Positions 12,342 through 23,779 of a stretch of 64,000 nucleotides of DNA are shown here, piece after piece. Where the stretch lies: the NCBI GenBank assembly GCA_020796225.1, contig CM036758.1:27976099-28040098 (forward strand), in the 5' to 3' direction. The notes beneath the pieces are model-generated. The model saw only the letters and a program-made list of their open reading frames with translations. It was not told where the DNA came from and did no database searches. This stretch comes from Arion vulgaris (Eukaryota; Mollusca; Gastropoda; Stylommatophora; Arionidae). The position numbers and the translations under genes are program-made. How positions within the stretch are numbered: position 1 is the first letter of the stretch; every line of letters starts with the position of its first letter.

Positions 12342-12855
12342 TCTACTTCTTCTGCGTTCTCACTAGATTGAGATTTCGGATTCTCTAATAAAGGCAGCCG
12401 TCTGCCTCAGAGTATCAGCCACGCCATACAGTTTGTCTTGGACGCTAGTGTAAGTGGGTTACCTCTTTCTTTTCAAGTCTTCACACTGGGGGCAGATCTG
12501 TAGGATATAATTCTTATGATTTCTGCTTCCCTGTTTGTGCCGACCTCTTCCAGTAGTAAGTTTTGGTCACTCTCGTGATGGTAGGTCTGACATTCTTACT
12601 GCATGGCTAAATTTCCGAGCAATTGACGGCGTAGAATCCGTTATCCCATTCTTCATTGTGAGGGTCGTTGTACCATGTTATGCGCCTTACGGTCTGGTGC
12701 ATCCGTTTTCTGCAAGCATTTGTTTCGGGTTAGCATTCCTAGCGGACACGTGCATCCGATTTCAGCCAAACCTCCTTAGTCGCCTCTTAGACATGTGGAG
12801 GTAACAGTGGTTCTATTCTTTACACCCAAATTTGGGCCCTGGTAACCACTCGGGC
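12342..12855 (-). mobile_element. 0.5-kb retroposon with GAA-rich tail, copy 2
   Basis: Inverted relative to copy 1 (172-659) and clearly homologous over its whole length. It is flanked by a perfect 15-bp direct repeat AAGTTTTGCAGTTCT at 12327-12341 and 12856-12870, which sets both ends exactly. Read on the minus strand it starts GCCCGAGTGGTTACC and ends in a GAAGAAGTAGAA tail. The variable-length duplication and simple tail indicate target-primed reverse transcription. Confidence 0.85.
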
Positions 12856-12870
12856 AAGTTTTGCAGTTCT

Positions 12871-13015
12871 AATATTTCTGATAACTAACTTTCGTTGTTC
12901 TTATGTTCCTTGTACTACATGTCTTTGTTCTACTGTTCATGTTACAACAGTTCGTAATACTAATGTTTCTTGTATTAAATTTCTCAGTTCTAATCTTCAT
13001 AATAATAGATAAGAT
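12871..13015 (+). repeat. degenerate TTCTAAT-type repeat
   Basis: Phrases such as TTCTAATATTTCTGATAACTA recur loosely at about 27-bp spacing and resemble the 6-9 kb minisatellite unit. The retroposon copy 2 sits inside this tract. Probably an older, diverged array. Confidence 0.35.
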
Positions 13016-13249
13016 AGTGAGGACATCTTACCGTAATTCGAGGAAATAGTGAAAATGGTTTGGTTTTTTTTTTTTTTTTTATAAATCGAAGCACTGATCT
13101 TTGAAATATAACCTGGTAGCTCTAAACAGCAAATTAACATTGTTAAATATTTGTTCACAATGAGTGAAAATGAAACGTTAATTATTTCATTTATAAATGT
13201 GATACTTGATTAATCTTTAATATCTCCTCCACAGAATGGATATTAGTAA

Positions 13250-14209
13250 CACAAGTCACATGTCTACCAAGTCAAGCAATACACAGTTTTGGGTTTTAGT
13301 GAAGAAATTATATTATTGGAGTATCTCATGGGATGTTTTATTACACCAGTTCTATGTATATCTGGAATCCTCTTAAACAGCTTCAGCATTGCTATCTTCT
13401 GCACAGAGCGACCGATCAGATCACCAACATCTCTCTTCTGAATCTAGCGTTTCCCAACTATTATTCTGTTATGCACTATATGTAGTAATATTGTATACGT
13501 TTGCACAACATGATGTTGGCAATCAGTATGTGACGGCCAGATATAATATGTTATTTCCTTTGAACTTCACACTTCAGACGTGTGTTGAGTTCTTCATCTT
13601 CAAGAATTCAGTGGAACAGTTTATCGCCATCAAGTTCCCACTAAAGGTCAAACAACTTATCACAGTCAAAATTTCTTGTAAAATTTGTTATTTTTATTGG
13701 ATTTTTTCTGGTTTAATATCTCTTCCGATCATTCCACCACTAGTAGAATGTTTTTATGTCCTAGGAAACTTATATAGTGAACAATACCTTGTGTATAACG
13801 AATTTTAACGCTAAGTACTGCTCAGTATTACAAATAACACTGAGAGGCTTACCGCACTCATCGCCATGTTCTGTACCGGCTTGATGGTGTTTGAACTTAT
13901 AAAGTATAGTCAAAACGTAAATCTTGTCAAGTGACACCAAAATTGCTATTCTAACCAAATCGGATCTCCGTAATATCAGAATAGCTGTTGCAATGGGGAT
14001 CTTATATTTTTGGTGATTTTTGTTGGGTGGTTGATTATGTAACCAATGAATCAATTACGAATTCTTTTAGAATGAATTACTTCGTCGTTTTGTACATGGT
14101 GAACTTATTCGTAAGTTTGTTCTACTTTTCGTGCAATTTTTGGGTCTATGTTATATTAAACAGCAAATTCCGTCTCAAATTATATCAACTATTTCGTTGG
14201 TCAAAGTAA
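13250..14209 (+). pseudogene. rhodopsin-type GPCR pseudogene, intronless
   Basis: Pieces in three frames follow class A order: TM1 CISGILLNSFSIAIFC with SPTSLFLNLAFPN after it, a TM3-TM4 region in another frame (LQTCVEFFIF, then QFIAIKFPLKVKQLI and YWIFSGLISLPI), a TM6-like RNIRIAVAMGILYFW near 13970, and a TM7/helix 8 block SLFYFSCNFWVYVILNSKF then RLKLYQLFRW. The pattern (xxxNFWxY...FR) is that of invertebrate peptide receptors of the FMRFamide-receptor-like group. The DRY position reads EQF. At least three frameshifts and several stops make it non-functional. Confidence 0.65.
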
Positions 14210-14710
14210 AATCTAGGAATCTCTGTGGCGATGAGGTACGTTGCTCGCTCCACAATATAGTTGAGACCCTACCAAAAGGAGAACAATGGATCCCAATAGA
14301 CGGTAGTATGGCCAACTATCTCAACGTTGTCATTATTCTTGGAAGAGAATGTAGAGATTAGGGAAACATGAAGGCTGAACTCGCAATAAAGCAATTGATA
14401 GAAGATATTGCAAGTGATGATGGTGTTGTTCAACAGTTGTTCTCAGTACAATATGAAAATAAATATAATAAAGACAGAGACAATGACAATAAGTAGACAA
14501 CCAGAAAACCTTACAATAAAACTCCAGAACATAGACATAAAACAAACATTTCAGGCCAAATACTTGGGAGCAATTTTCACAGCAGATGAAAGTATCGATA
14601 GCGAAATCAGCAATCGTTGCACAAAAGCTACCAGGTACTGGGACAGTTACACCATGTTGTCACATAAAGTGAACCGCACAACTAAAGAAATCTCATAAGA
14701 ATGATTTTCT

Positions 14711-14973
14711 GGCCAACACTATGTTACCAGAGTCAAACATGGCCAATAACAGCAGCTAATGATGGCCAACACTATGTTACCAGCGTCAAACATGACCAAT
14801 AACAGCAGCTAATGATGGCCAACACTATGTTACAAGTGTCAAACATGGCCAATAACAGCACTAATGATGGCCAACACTATATTACAGTGTCAAACATGGC
14901 CAATAACAGCAGCTAATGATGGCCAATACTATGTTACCAGTGTCAAACTATGCCAATAACAACAGCTAATGAA
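14711..14973 (+). repeat. 53-bp tandem array amplified from RT coding sequence
   Basis: Five units starting GGCCAACACTATGTTACCAG at 14711, 14764, 14817, 14869 and 14921. The unit encodes the PTLCYQCQTWPITAAN stretch that occurs once in the related LINE at 75-165 and, diverged, at 43.2 kb. Confidence 0.9.
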
Positions 14974-15299
14974 CGGAAAATCATAACGACAGAGATGAGG
15001 TGTCTTAAAAGAGCTGCAGTTGTAACAATAAGAGACAAAATTAGAAATGAAAATATCAGAAGAATACTGGATATGAAACCAGTTATGCAATTCATAAAGA
15101 ACAACAGATTAAATGGTTTGGACACCTGACAAGAATTCCCTGCTATCGCCTACCAAAGAAAGCCACACAGAAAAAGTATATTGAGTACAAAGCAAGAGGA
15201 AGACCACGCAAACGATGGAGCGACGGCATCAAGAACAGCCTTACGAAAATGAATATCAGCTTACAAAGTGCCTTAAACAAGACACAGATCCTATTTACC

Positions 15300-15960
15300 C
15301 AACACTTCTAAAAGTAAATGGTGGAAGAAGGCAGACACACAAGATCACTACGTTTCACCCTCAACACTTCTATAAAGAAGTAAATGGTGGTAGAGAAGAG
15401 CAAGCACACACAAGATCATAGTTTCCCTCCAACAATTCTTAAAGTAAATGGTGGAAGAAAAAACACACAAGATCACTACGTTTCCCCAACACTTCTATAA
15501 AGTAAATGTGGAAAGAAGAACAAGCACACACACGATCACTACGTTTCACCCCAACACTTCTATAAAGAAGTAAATGGTGGTAGAGAAAGACAAGACACAC
15601 AAGATCACTACGTTCCCTCAACACTTCTATAAAAGTAAATGGTGGAGAAGAAAGATCACAGATCACACGTTTCTCCCCAACACTTCATAAGAAGTCAATG
15701 GTGGAAGAGAAGAACAAGCACACACACAGATCACTAGTTTCTCCCCAACACTTCTATAAAGAAGTAAATGGTGGTAGAGAAGAAAAAGCACACACAAGAT
15801 CACTGTTTCACACCAACACTTCTATAAAAGTAAATGGTGAAGAAGAACAAACACACAAGATCACTATGTTTCCCAACACTTCTATAAAAAGTAAATGGTG
15901 GAAGAAAGAACAAGCACACACACGATCATATTCTCCCAACACTTCTAGAAAGAAAAATGT
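15300..15960 (+). repeat. 60-70-bp tandem array from LINE 3' end
   Basis: About ten units, each with CAACACTTCTATAAAG, AGTAAATGGTGGAAGA, AAGCACACACAAGATCACTA and TTTCCCC. One diverged unit of the same text sits at the 3' end of the family A LINE at 900-985, so the array is an expansion of that end. Unit lengths vary through small deletions. Confidence 0.85.
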
Positions 15961-16000
15961 AAAGAAAAAGAAGAAGATGGTGTTGTTCTGACACTGGCTT

Positions 16001-16380
16001 TCATTATCCCCCATGTCACTCTCTATTCAGGCTAGCCTTAATTCTACTTCAAAGGTACTTGTAAATTAAAAGTAAAGGATCAAGTTCTCCTGTAGTCTAG
16101 CCATGTACCATGTGCCCACCTATTATTTTTGTCCCAAGCTGGTCTTGAACCTCAGAATTTCCATGACATGTAGTTGCTTTCAAAGAGAAATAGCGACTAC
16201 ACTATAGACCATTGTTTCTCAACTTCTTGTGCAATCACATAAGCCTTTCAAGATTCGATAGCCCCCATATAAAATGATCAAGACCATTGTTAATTTCAAA
16301 TGAGTTAATTAATATGGTTAGATGGAGACTGCAGTAAAACTATGTAGAATGGGAAAACGTAACAAAATACAGTAGTTTTA
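16001..16380. other. unassigned sequence, possible old DNA-transposon end
   Basis: Near 16211-16235 the text ACCATTGTTTCTCAACTTCT resembles hAT (Charlie-like) terminal sequence, but no partner inverted repeat was found. Otherwise nothing recognised. Confidence 0.2.
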
Positions 16381-16387
16381 CAACATA

Positions 16388-16985
16388 CTAAACACACAAT
16401 GACAATATACAGCAACGTTCGACTAAATAGGCCTTCATGAAATGATAACTGTGAAAATGAAAAGATACAGTACGCGTCTGTATCACATAGGCACAAGTAT
16501 TGCAACGACGACCGCCACAGTGAACAGTGCCAAAATGACTATGGATATTGGACTTAAGGCGACTGTGTACAAACATATCCTTAAGACTTATGTCCCGTCT
16601 GTAAGCCACCAAAGGATAGTTGAGGGAAGACTGAACGGGTCTCAGAATCTGATTCAAGAATAGACAGATGACGGAATAAAACATTTTCCACCAATGAACT
16701 ATGAGGGTGGAAAGTTAAGATAAGTTTCACCCTGTCAGAGTTGGCAGTCATATGCTGATTGGTAAAGGCCTGCTGGAGAGTAATTTTCTGAACTCGATGC
16801 ATAGCAGATACAAGCACCTTCTCTGGGTATAGGGACTTGAGGAAGAAATCCAGCATCTCGTGAGCTCTATCAAGAAAATCATCGTCCTCGCAAAAGGCGA
16901 CGAAGGCGCAAGAGTTGGGAGAACGGCAAAGAATCCCGACAAGCCAGGGGATGGGAAGAAGTATAAAGGAGAAAACTATTTGCAT
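16388..16985 (-). pseudogene. Penelope-like element fragment (RT C-terminus)
   Basis: Minus strand: LDFFLKSLYPEKVLVSAMHR, then NSDRVKLILTFHPHSSLVEN and VLFRHLSILESDSET. After a one-base frame change near 16610 come PLVAYRRDISLKDMFVHSRL, KSNIHSHFGT and CGGRRCNTC. This is the conserved block between the RT and the GIY-YIG endonuclease in Penelope-like and related retroelements. The endonuclease is missing and the frame is broken, so it is inactive. Confidence 0.75.
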
Positions 16986-16999
16986 CAGTAGGCTTATAA

Positions 17000-18890
17000 T
17001 ATATTGATGTAGTGATAGTGGATAGGTTTATGATGATTGAAAATTTGAATTGTTCACTGAAGATACTTAAATGATATACAGTGTATTTTAGGAAGAAATC
17101 CTGAAATTGTTGAGGAAACACAGTAAGTAAATAATATAATGATGAACTGAAATTCAAGAACGAAATAATTTTATTGACAGATTTTCTATATTATTTCATT
17201 ATTATTAATATATTTATTACATGACATTTAAGTGACATCCTATGTAATCATATGCAAAGAGATTAATTAGAGTTTAATAAGTTACTTCAGTTCAAGTCTC
17301 CCGTTGTGTTATATCAAGCCAATTTAGTTTTAGCAGTAAATCATTGATGTATTAAATCACATTCACTAAATATGAAGATGGAAAGGTAACAATAGTTTTC
17401 TTGCACATTTGGTTAAATTTGGATATTTGATTTTGTTTCCCACAAAGCCATGCCATCGCTCCTTTTGTATTAAATGAAAGTTTTTATTGACTCATCATTT
17501 CGCATTTCTGCGAGTTCTTTTGATACTGCAGTAGTTGAAATATCAGATAAATCCAATAACATTGGCTCATATCAGTTGGAAAATTAGTCGCTTCTGACAT
17601 GCATGAGGTGAGCAGTGTACTATTTTTGCTTTAATAACACATACTTTCCCTTACAAAATCTTTGTTAAAATGAAGGTCGAAATGTAGCTAGATATAGAAA
17701 TACTTTTGGTTTTCTGAAGATTGTAAAACTTCAGTCACGTAATTGTAAAACAACATTCGTTTATGTCAGATATCCAAGCCGATATATCAGTTTTGCAAAC
17801 ATCATGAACATTAATTAAACTCTGAACGAGCCATTGCCCCAATAAGAAATGCCCTTTGGGGCGTAGCCCACGTTGGGAGACAAGCTATAGACGTTGTCCT
17901 AGTAGCATGCTGCATCTCGGCATTTAAGAATGAAGCACATATAAACGTGTCAATAAGGATGATGTCAGTCAGAAAAGCTAACTAATTAATCTCTGTAGTC
18001 TTGCTAAGCCCAATAAGGAATGACTATTGATTATTTACTAACATAATAACAGTCTAGAGACCAACAACTTTTATTCTCAACAGTCGATGTTGAAGTGTAA
18101 GTATGCTTACTGTTCTGTAGTAGCTGAGTTAAACATTGCTTTCTGTCTCTCTCTGTCTTGTAATTGTGTTGTTCAAACATATTAAAGCCTGTAGAGATAC
18201 AATCTTAATTGAAGTTTCCTCATCAAACAACTGCCAATGAGCAACTGAAGAACACCTCACTATATACATCTTAAACTCCACTGAGATATATGCTGTTGAT
18301 GCAAGTATGAGTGCTCTTTTTCATTACCAAAAACATCCGCATGTTTAGGACACTAGACCCTTGCAAGAACTCAAAAATTGGAGGCAGTTTGCCAATTTGC
18401 CTTTTAAGACCAGATTCAAGAAATTTGTCCTTTTTATAAGTAGGTGGATAAAAAAAGTGTTTGGACTTTTGGCTGATTTTAGGCCTTTTTTTCCTATGAA
18501 AATTTTTTTTTCTAAAAGTATATTGTTAAAGCAAATTGGTAAATAATCTTAATATATGGTTTATTGGTTTTGGGTGATATCGTTAAAAATATACTTAGTA
18601 CTAAGTTATGAGATTATGAAAGTTACATCACTTAATTTGCCTTTTTCCCGCCTCCGAGCTATGACTGCAGCTCTGTATCTGTTTTTCGTGTGGAATTTCG
18701 CAAGGAATCTTTAACCACGGCGACAAAAAATGATGGATCACAAAACGCGTTTTGTAAGTTATGACACTGTACCGTCTTGTCTAAAGCTAGTGGCCTCGTG
18801 GCTTATGAAAAATCTAAAAAAACACAGACAGAAGACTCTCATTAACAGGACAGAATAAACTTCAAGTTTAGAAGATGCATAGTGCTTATC
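17000..18890. other. AT-rich sequence without recognised gene
   Basis: No coding motif, tandem array or SINE body found on either strand. A 61-codon plus-strand frame at 18361-18546 is Lys/Phe-rich and looks like random AT-rich sequence. Confidence 0.3.
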
Positions 18891-18903
18891 AAAACTGAAC
18901 CCT

Positions 18904-19158
18904 ATGATAATTTGTAACCAAGCATCAAGACCTCTATTTGCAGAACTACCATTATTGCACATTGCGGGAGAAAACATCAGTGCAATAGAAAAACAATACA
19001 GAAAAATAATTTGTGTTGATTGGAAAGAAGAAGATGGATTTTTAACCGACAGTGAAACGTTTTGGATTGGTGTTCTTCTTCAACACGAGTCATTTAAGGA
19101 CCCATACTACTGGATTTCTCAACTTTCTTATCTCTCAATAAAATTATGTGATACATAG
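18904..19158 (+). pseudogene. possible hAT-type transposase fragment
   Basis: It encodes LFAELPLLHIAGENISAIEK, then QYRKIICVDWKEEDG and SETFWIGVLLQ. The spacing (ALEKQYR-type, then W, then FW-V, then an LA/LS-rich helix) resembles the region preceding the C-terminal dimerisation block in some hAT-derived proteins. No LPHSNAEVER-type block follows. Family assignment is tentative; an orphan exon is possible. Confidence 0.3.
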
Positions 19159-19254
19159 CAGTTACTACTAAGGTGATTATAAAATGAAACTTTATATATC
19201 TTTCGCATTAATAAATTATCGGGTTCCCATGGAAACAGCAGCCATGTTGATTGT

Positions 19255-19400
19255 AAACCCGTGTATGATTACGTGGTGAGTGGTTAAGCCCTTGCCATGT
19301 GTCGAGTCGTGGTTCGAATGACCGCACCGTTCTGTCGAGTGCAGAATGAAGTCAATCGCTGCTTTAAACCCTAAACCTATGATTACCGAGTGAAATAAAT
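19255..19400 (+). repeat. tRNA-like SINE head
   Basis: GTGGTGAGTGGTTAAGCCC (A-box-like) followed by a B-box-like GTGGTTCGAATGACC about 33 bases later. No conserved body matching the other SINEs in the window was seen, so it is a short or distinct copy. Confidence 0.45.
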
Positions 19401-19426
19401 AACAATTGCATATTTTTGTACTGCAC

Positions 19427-19525
19427 AACCTAAATGTACCAATATTCTGGGTACCTGATAACTTTGTACTGGTTTGTACTACAACCTAAATATACCAATA
19501 TTCTGGGTACCTGATAACTTTAAAT
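19427..19525 (+). repeat. short direct duplication
   Basis: Two copies of about 39 bp, AACCTAAATGTACCAATATT followed by CTGGGTACCTGATAACTTT, about 58 bp apart and nearly identical. Confidence 0.8.
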
Positions 19526-21990
19526 TGTTCTGTAACATGCAACTGATCTCTGGTGGTACAAAGAATAAGACCTGCCCAATAGAAAACGAAAATAGGATCA
19601 CTGGTACATAAAAAGTTCATATAAATTTATTTGCTTAGAAAGCTGCATTTTGTGTTGTTTAGTCCCTCAATAATAATAGATATATGCTAGGGTTAAATCT
19701 CGTATTGATATCTTGAAGATTTCTTTTAATTTGGAAAGTGTGCATTACCCACATTAACGAAATTTACAAAGGGAGAAAACTGCATTTAAAAAATGTAAAG
19801 TGAATTCAGTCAAAATTGTCAGGGAAATTGTCCGTTAGAGTATACAGTCATTGCCTAGCCTAATTGAATCTAATGTATCTGTTAGTACTCAAATCAAGCT
19901 TTACAACGATATATAATTCGATTGGGTTTATTGAACTCCGTATACTCTATCTAGGGACGAAACTAAGACAATTGTAGACATTTTCTATAAAGAATTTTTA
20001 GAGGGTAGGGCCGTTCAAAAATAATTTTGAAGCATATTTCGTGATCACAAATAAAAATACTTTGTTTAATTCGATTGTAGAGATGCAATACTAATATAAT
20101 ATGATGAATTTGAAAATCGATATCTGGAAGCTATCTGACCCGATCGTCTGTAGCATGATGCTTTAAAGAGCTTGCCACCTTTGCTCTGACTTGTTTAATA
20201 ACTCCAGAAGTAATACTATTATTGAGAGGGTCTTCTTTTGATCATCAGTCACTGAGTCAGAATACAAGCTAGAAATAGAATGCAGTTGCAGTTTCTTGAG
20301 GTGATAGTGAGAATAAGAAAATAACTGCTCTTATCTAACAAATATTGCAAGGACTTTACTGCATCCCCTAATGTGGTAAAGAACTTATCTACGGACAAGG
20401 TGTATGGTGCTGGTTTTAGATGTGAGGATAGGGATTAACTTGATTTGGAGCTCTTTTTATGATGTGAGAATGAATAAACAGTTTTTCCTCCTGATTTTTT
20501 TGGCCTTTTTCAACCATGATTTGGTCGATTTTCAATTTTAGTTGGAACCTGATTGGAGGTTTCAACAGACCACTTATTCACTCATACTACAACGTTTTCT
20601 TTTAGAACTTCCAAGCAGTGACTGAGAGTCAGATTAAATAGTGGCCACAGTAAACATTCTCAGAAAGCAATTTGAAGACAATAGTAACGACCTCAATCTT
20701 CATTCTCAAACTAGAAGCAGTTGTCCTAAAGGATCAAATTCATTTGACAAAGACCCTACACTGAGTGTTAGCTAGAAACCCCAGTCTTAGTTATCCCTTT
20801 TATGTACAGATCCGTCCATATATACAACATCACCATCTACTGTTATGTTTGCTATCTGCTACTTACTTTGTGGTCTCACTTTCATCTCTACATTTCCTTT
20901 CAAGAGTAATGATGATCACTTGTTAGTACATGGACTATCTATCGTCTGTGTTATATCACACTGTGTGCTATCTTTAAAACTAGATAACTTTTATGTTGAA
21001 AATAATGCTAAATGGTTAAATTTAGTGCAGGTGGACAAGTAACGGACACTGGTATAAGTTATGACGAGCATGTGTTGTCTCGGACAGAATCACATATGAA
21101 CAATCAGATATGACACCAGGCTACAGTGTAACGAGGTAGGTGTGGTACCATACTAGTAGAGCATCTGAACAAATGTGATCGATCGACAATCTGTAAACAA
21201 AATGCACTCTGTAGTTGGAAAGAAGTTAGAATAATACTGACTAGCCATGACTAGGATAGAAAATCAATATGTATATCTTTCTGAAGAATGATTCCCATCG
21301 AAAAGGGACTCAGAACATGAGGACCATCTTTCCTTGAACACATGCCAAGAGTATAGTATAAATTGCCATGTTTGCTTGTTTACGGTCTTTCTTATTAACC
21401 AAGTTAACAACTCTATGTGACCTGTGTGATTTGCGTAGAGAATGTGAGTATGTTGCCTCTTATATGGCATATAGGAGGACAAACACAACTGAGTTTCAAC
21501 CAAAAGTGATTCTTGTGTTTTTCCTGACCTGCCAGTCCCAGACATCTTCCACTTGTTCTGACACTGAATGTTGTTTACTATTTATTTATAACCTTTAAGT
21601 CCCTTATTGCAGCATTTATATGATCTGAGCTGAGGAGCATGAAATTCTATGCCAATTTTTCTGGCGCTTAGGAGGTTCCAGATAAGGAACATTTATTCTC
21701 AACCATTTTATGACATGCATCATTTTTTTCAACCACATCCCTCCCCTCCTCCCTTTCCTTCCTAGAAATTAAAAATGTTCACTGTATTTTCCTTTCAAGG
21801 GTTCAGTAGGTTGTATTGTCTCTGCTTTGCTTTCCAGATCCCAGTATAGACCAGCCTTTCTTGATGCAAATAGGTGCCACTATACTCTCCTAATATATTT
21901 CATCCTGAACGTGTTTAAAAACTCCAACATCGTTGTTGCTAATGATATTCAGCTTAAATGTGAAATCTGTCTTGTTTTATAGCCTGGAAA
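19526..21990. other. AT-rich intergenic sequence
   Basis: No recognisable protein motif or repeat family. Open frames at 20845-21042 and 21264-21598 have no family resemblance I can support. Confidence 0.3.
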
Positions 21991-22020
21991 TGTGGTGAGT
22001 CACAAAGTTAAATACAAATT

Positions 22021-22670
22021 AGACCTTTATTAACCAATGTCTTTGACGTATTCTGAAAACTGAGATGGTATGATAGAGTGGCAAATACAGAACTGAGATG
22101 GTATGATAGAGTGTCAAACACAGAACTGAGATGGTATGATAGAGTGTCAAACACAGAACTGAGATGGTATGATAGAGTGTCAAACACAGAACTGAGATGG
22201 TATGAGAGAGTGTCAAACACAGAACTGAGATGATATGATAGAGTGTCAAACAGAACTTAGATGGTATGATAGAGTGTCAAACAGAACGAGATGGTATGAT
22301 AGAGTGTCAAACACAGAACTGAGATGGTATGATAGAGTGTCAAACACAGAACTGAGATGGTAGGATAGAGTGTTAACACAGAACTGAGATGGTATGATAG
22401 AGTGTCAAACACAGAACTGAGATGGTATGATAGAGTGTCAAACACAGAACTGTAGATAAGATTAGAGCAGGAACACATAATGACCTAGATCAGAAGAAGA
22501 GAATAGTGATAGATCCTGGAATACTCTGTGAAAGATGCAGTTGAGTGTCATTAGACAAGCACTTGAGTGAAACTGAAAGGGAAACGGAAAACGGGATGTC
22601 CTAAATAGATCTGAAGACTGGCTCTTCTTGAGGAACTGAAATATGCTGGACTATTCTTAGATGGAGCGTC
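22021..22670 (+). pseudogene. LINE 3' domain with in-frame 33-bp expansion
   Basis: The segment RWYDRVSNTEL, the ORF2 block that follows CLRRI-xx in RTE-type elements, is repeated about twelve times. It is followed by the family 3' domain in broken frames: VIRQALE, KGKRKTGCPK and LLEELKYAGLFLDGASVAQ, equivalent to the RQALEW-GKRKRGRPK-L-AGL-W-A motif. A SINE is joined directly after it. Confidence 0.75.
22062..22452 (+). repeat. 33-bp array encoding repeated RWYDRVSNTEL
   Basis: Twelve units of GAGATGGTATGATAGAGTGT + CAAACACAGAACT, starting at 22062 and mostly 33 bp apart. Six early units keep a continuous eleven-codon frame; later units carry 1-5 base deletions. The minus-strand frames (FDTLSYHLSSV repeats) are antisense artefacts. 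Confidence 0.93.
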
Positions 22671-22890
22671 TGTAGCTCAAGCGGTAGTGAGCTCGATCTA
22701 AAACCCAAGCGTACCTGGTTCAAACCCCACGGTGGGCAAATTTGGAAGCAAATTAGTTTCTGTGGGATTTTTACAAAAGATAAAAATAGACCTCACCGTT
22801 CAGAAAGCAATGGCAAACTACTGAACGTATAAGTAGTGCCTAGAAAATCTTAGGATATGCCACGATTTTTCATTCTTAGATGCCATAAAG
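22664..22890 (+). repeat. tRNA-derived SINE, family 1
   Basis: The head has A box TAGCTCAAGCGGTAGTG and B box TGGTTCAAACCCC. The body contains GGAAGCAAATTAGTTTCTGT and CAGAAAGCAATGGCAAACTA, then CTGAACG and TGCCTAGAAAA. Near-identical copies lie at 24940-25190 and, inverted, at 27745-27985. A diverged copy lies at 62335-62575. Confidence 0.88.
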
Positions 22891-22979
22891 AAAATGGCCA
22901 GAGACTGGGAAAAGTCAAGGACAGCTGTTGAGGTCCTATGCTTCATGAGGAGCGGAGAGGAATGACTTGGAAATAACAT

Positions 22980-23760
22980 TATAATTGGTAACATGGCAAC
23001 TCATAACATCACAATTGGTAATATAGCAACTAATAAATATGAGACAATACATAGGATGATACTTTAATTCATATTAACATTTAGAACAACAATAAGATAA
23101 ATAGTAATGAGAAATATTACTTGTTCTTATCATTTCATGAGGAGCAATAGACTGTATTTGGAAGTTACATTATTCAATACATAACTCCTTCCATATCTTT
23201 CTCTCTCTCTCTTTCACAATCTCTCTTTCTCTCTCTCTCTCTTTATTTTCTCTAACCAATCTTTTTTAAACGAATAAAAGTAGTGAATGGTGCAGATAAC
23301 TAGTTTAATAAATAATCAAATATAAGATTAAACAATCATAAGTTGTCTAAATGTGGTTGCAAATACAAACATCAAATGTTATCTTAGTCAACTTCTACAA
23401 ATTTAACTGTTCAGTGTCGGTTATATATCTTTTCTTTTGTTATATATTTTTGTTTCTACAAAGATAAGAACAAATTATATAATGTGGTCATGAGGTTCAG
23501 CATCTGCAGATTCAAATGGTATATGTTCAGTTGTTGTGTGTTGACCATGTATACAGATTGTGAGAAGATTGACTACCATGACAAATATTAGAAGCCAAGA
23601 GAAAGGGACCTAGTTCAAAATCATTAGTTTGCTAGCAGTACTCAGGGAATCAAATACCCATTCTTAGTTGGATTGACTGGAGAGTATCTAAAAGTTAAAA
23701 ATTAAAGGATTTACTTCAATGCACCGAGTTCCCAATACAGCTCCGTCCCCGACAGAAATA
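22980..23760. other. AT-rich sequence with CT-rich microsatellite
   Basis: A (CT)n-rich tract lies at about 23196-23245. The text ATTGGTAACATGGCAACT is imperfectly duplicated near 22984 and 23012. No gene signal. Confidence 0.5.
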
Positions 23761-23779
23761 CAGAGAGTGTTGCACAAAT

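Larger units (their letters stand above)
14400..16000 (+). pseudogene. LINE family A copy with two internal tandem expansions
   Basis: RT C-terminal text NMKINIIKTETMTISRQPEN, then YLGAIFTADESIDSEISNRC (14450-14610), then the coding stretch PTLCYQCQTWPITAAN repeated about five times (14711-14973), then RDKIRNENIRRILDM and the 3' domain to about 15290. It ends in a long array of a 3'-end unit (15300-15960). Family identity rests on the 42.93-43.56 kb copy. The 53-bp unit is not a multiple of three, so the array breaks the frame. Confidence 0.75.

Noticed and set aside
19223..19236. GTTCCCATGGAAAC, a perfect X-box-like palindrome
   Set aside because: It fits the RFX consensus, but no gene is recognisable nearby and it sits next to a tRNA-like SINE head. 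With about two chance matches expected per window it is not supported as a regulatory site.
22008..22478. Minus-strand proteins made of FDTLSYHLSSV repeats
   Set aside because: Antisense of the 33-bp array, whose sense strand is LINE ORF sequence.
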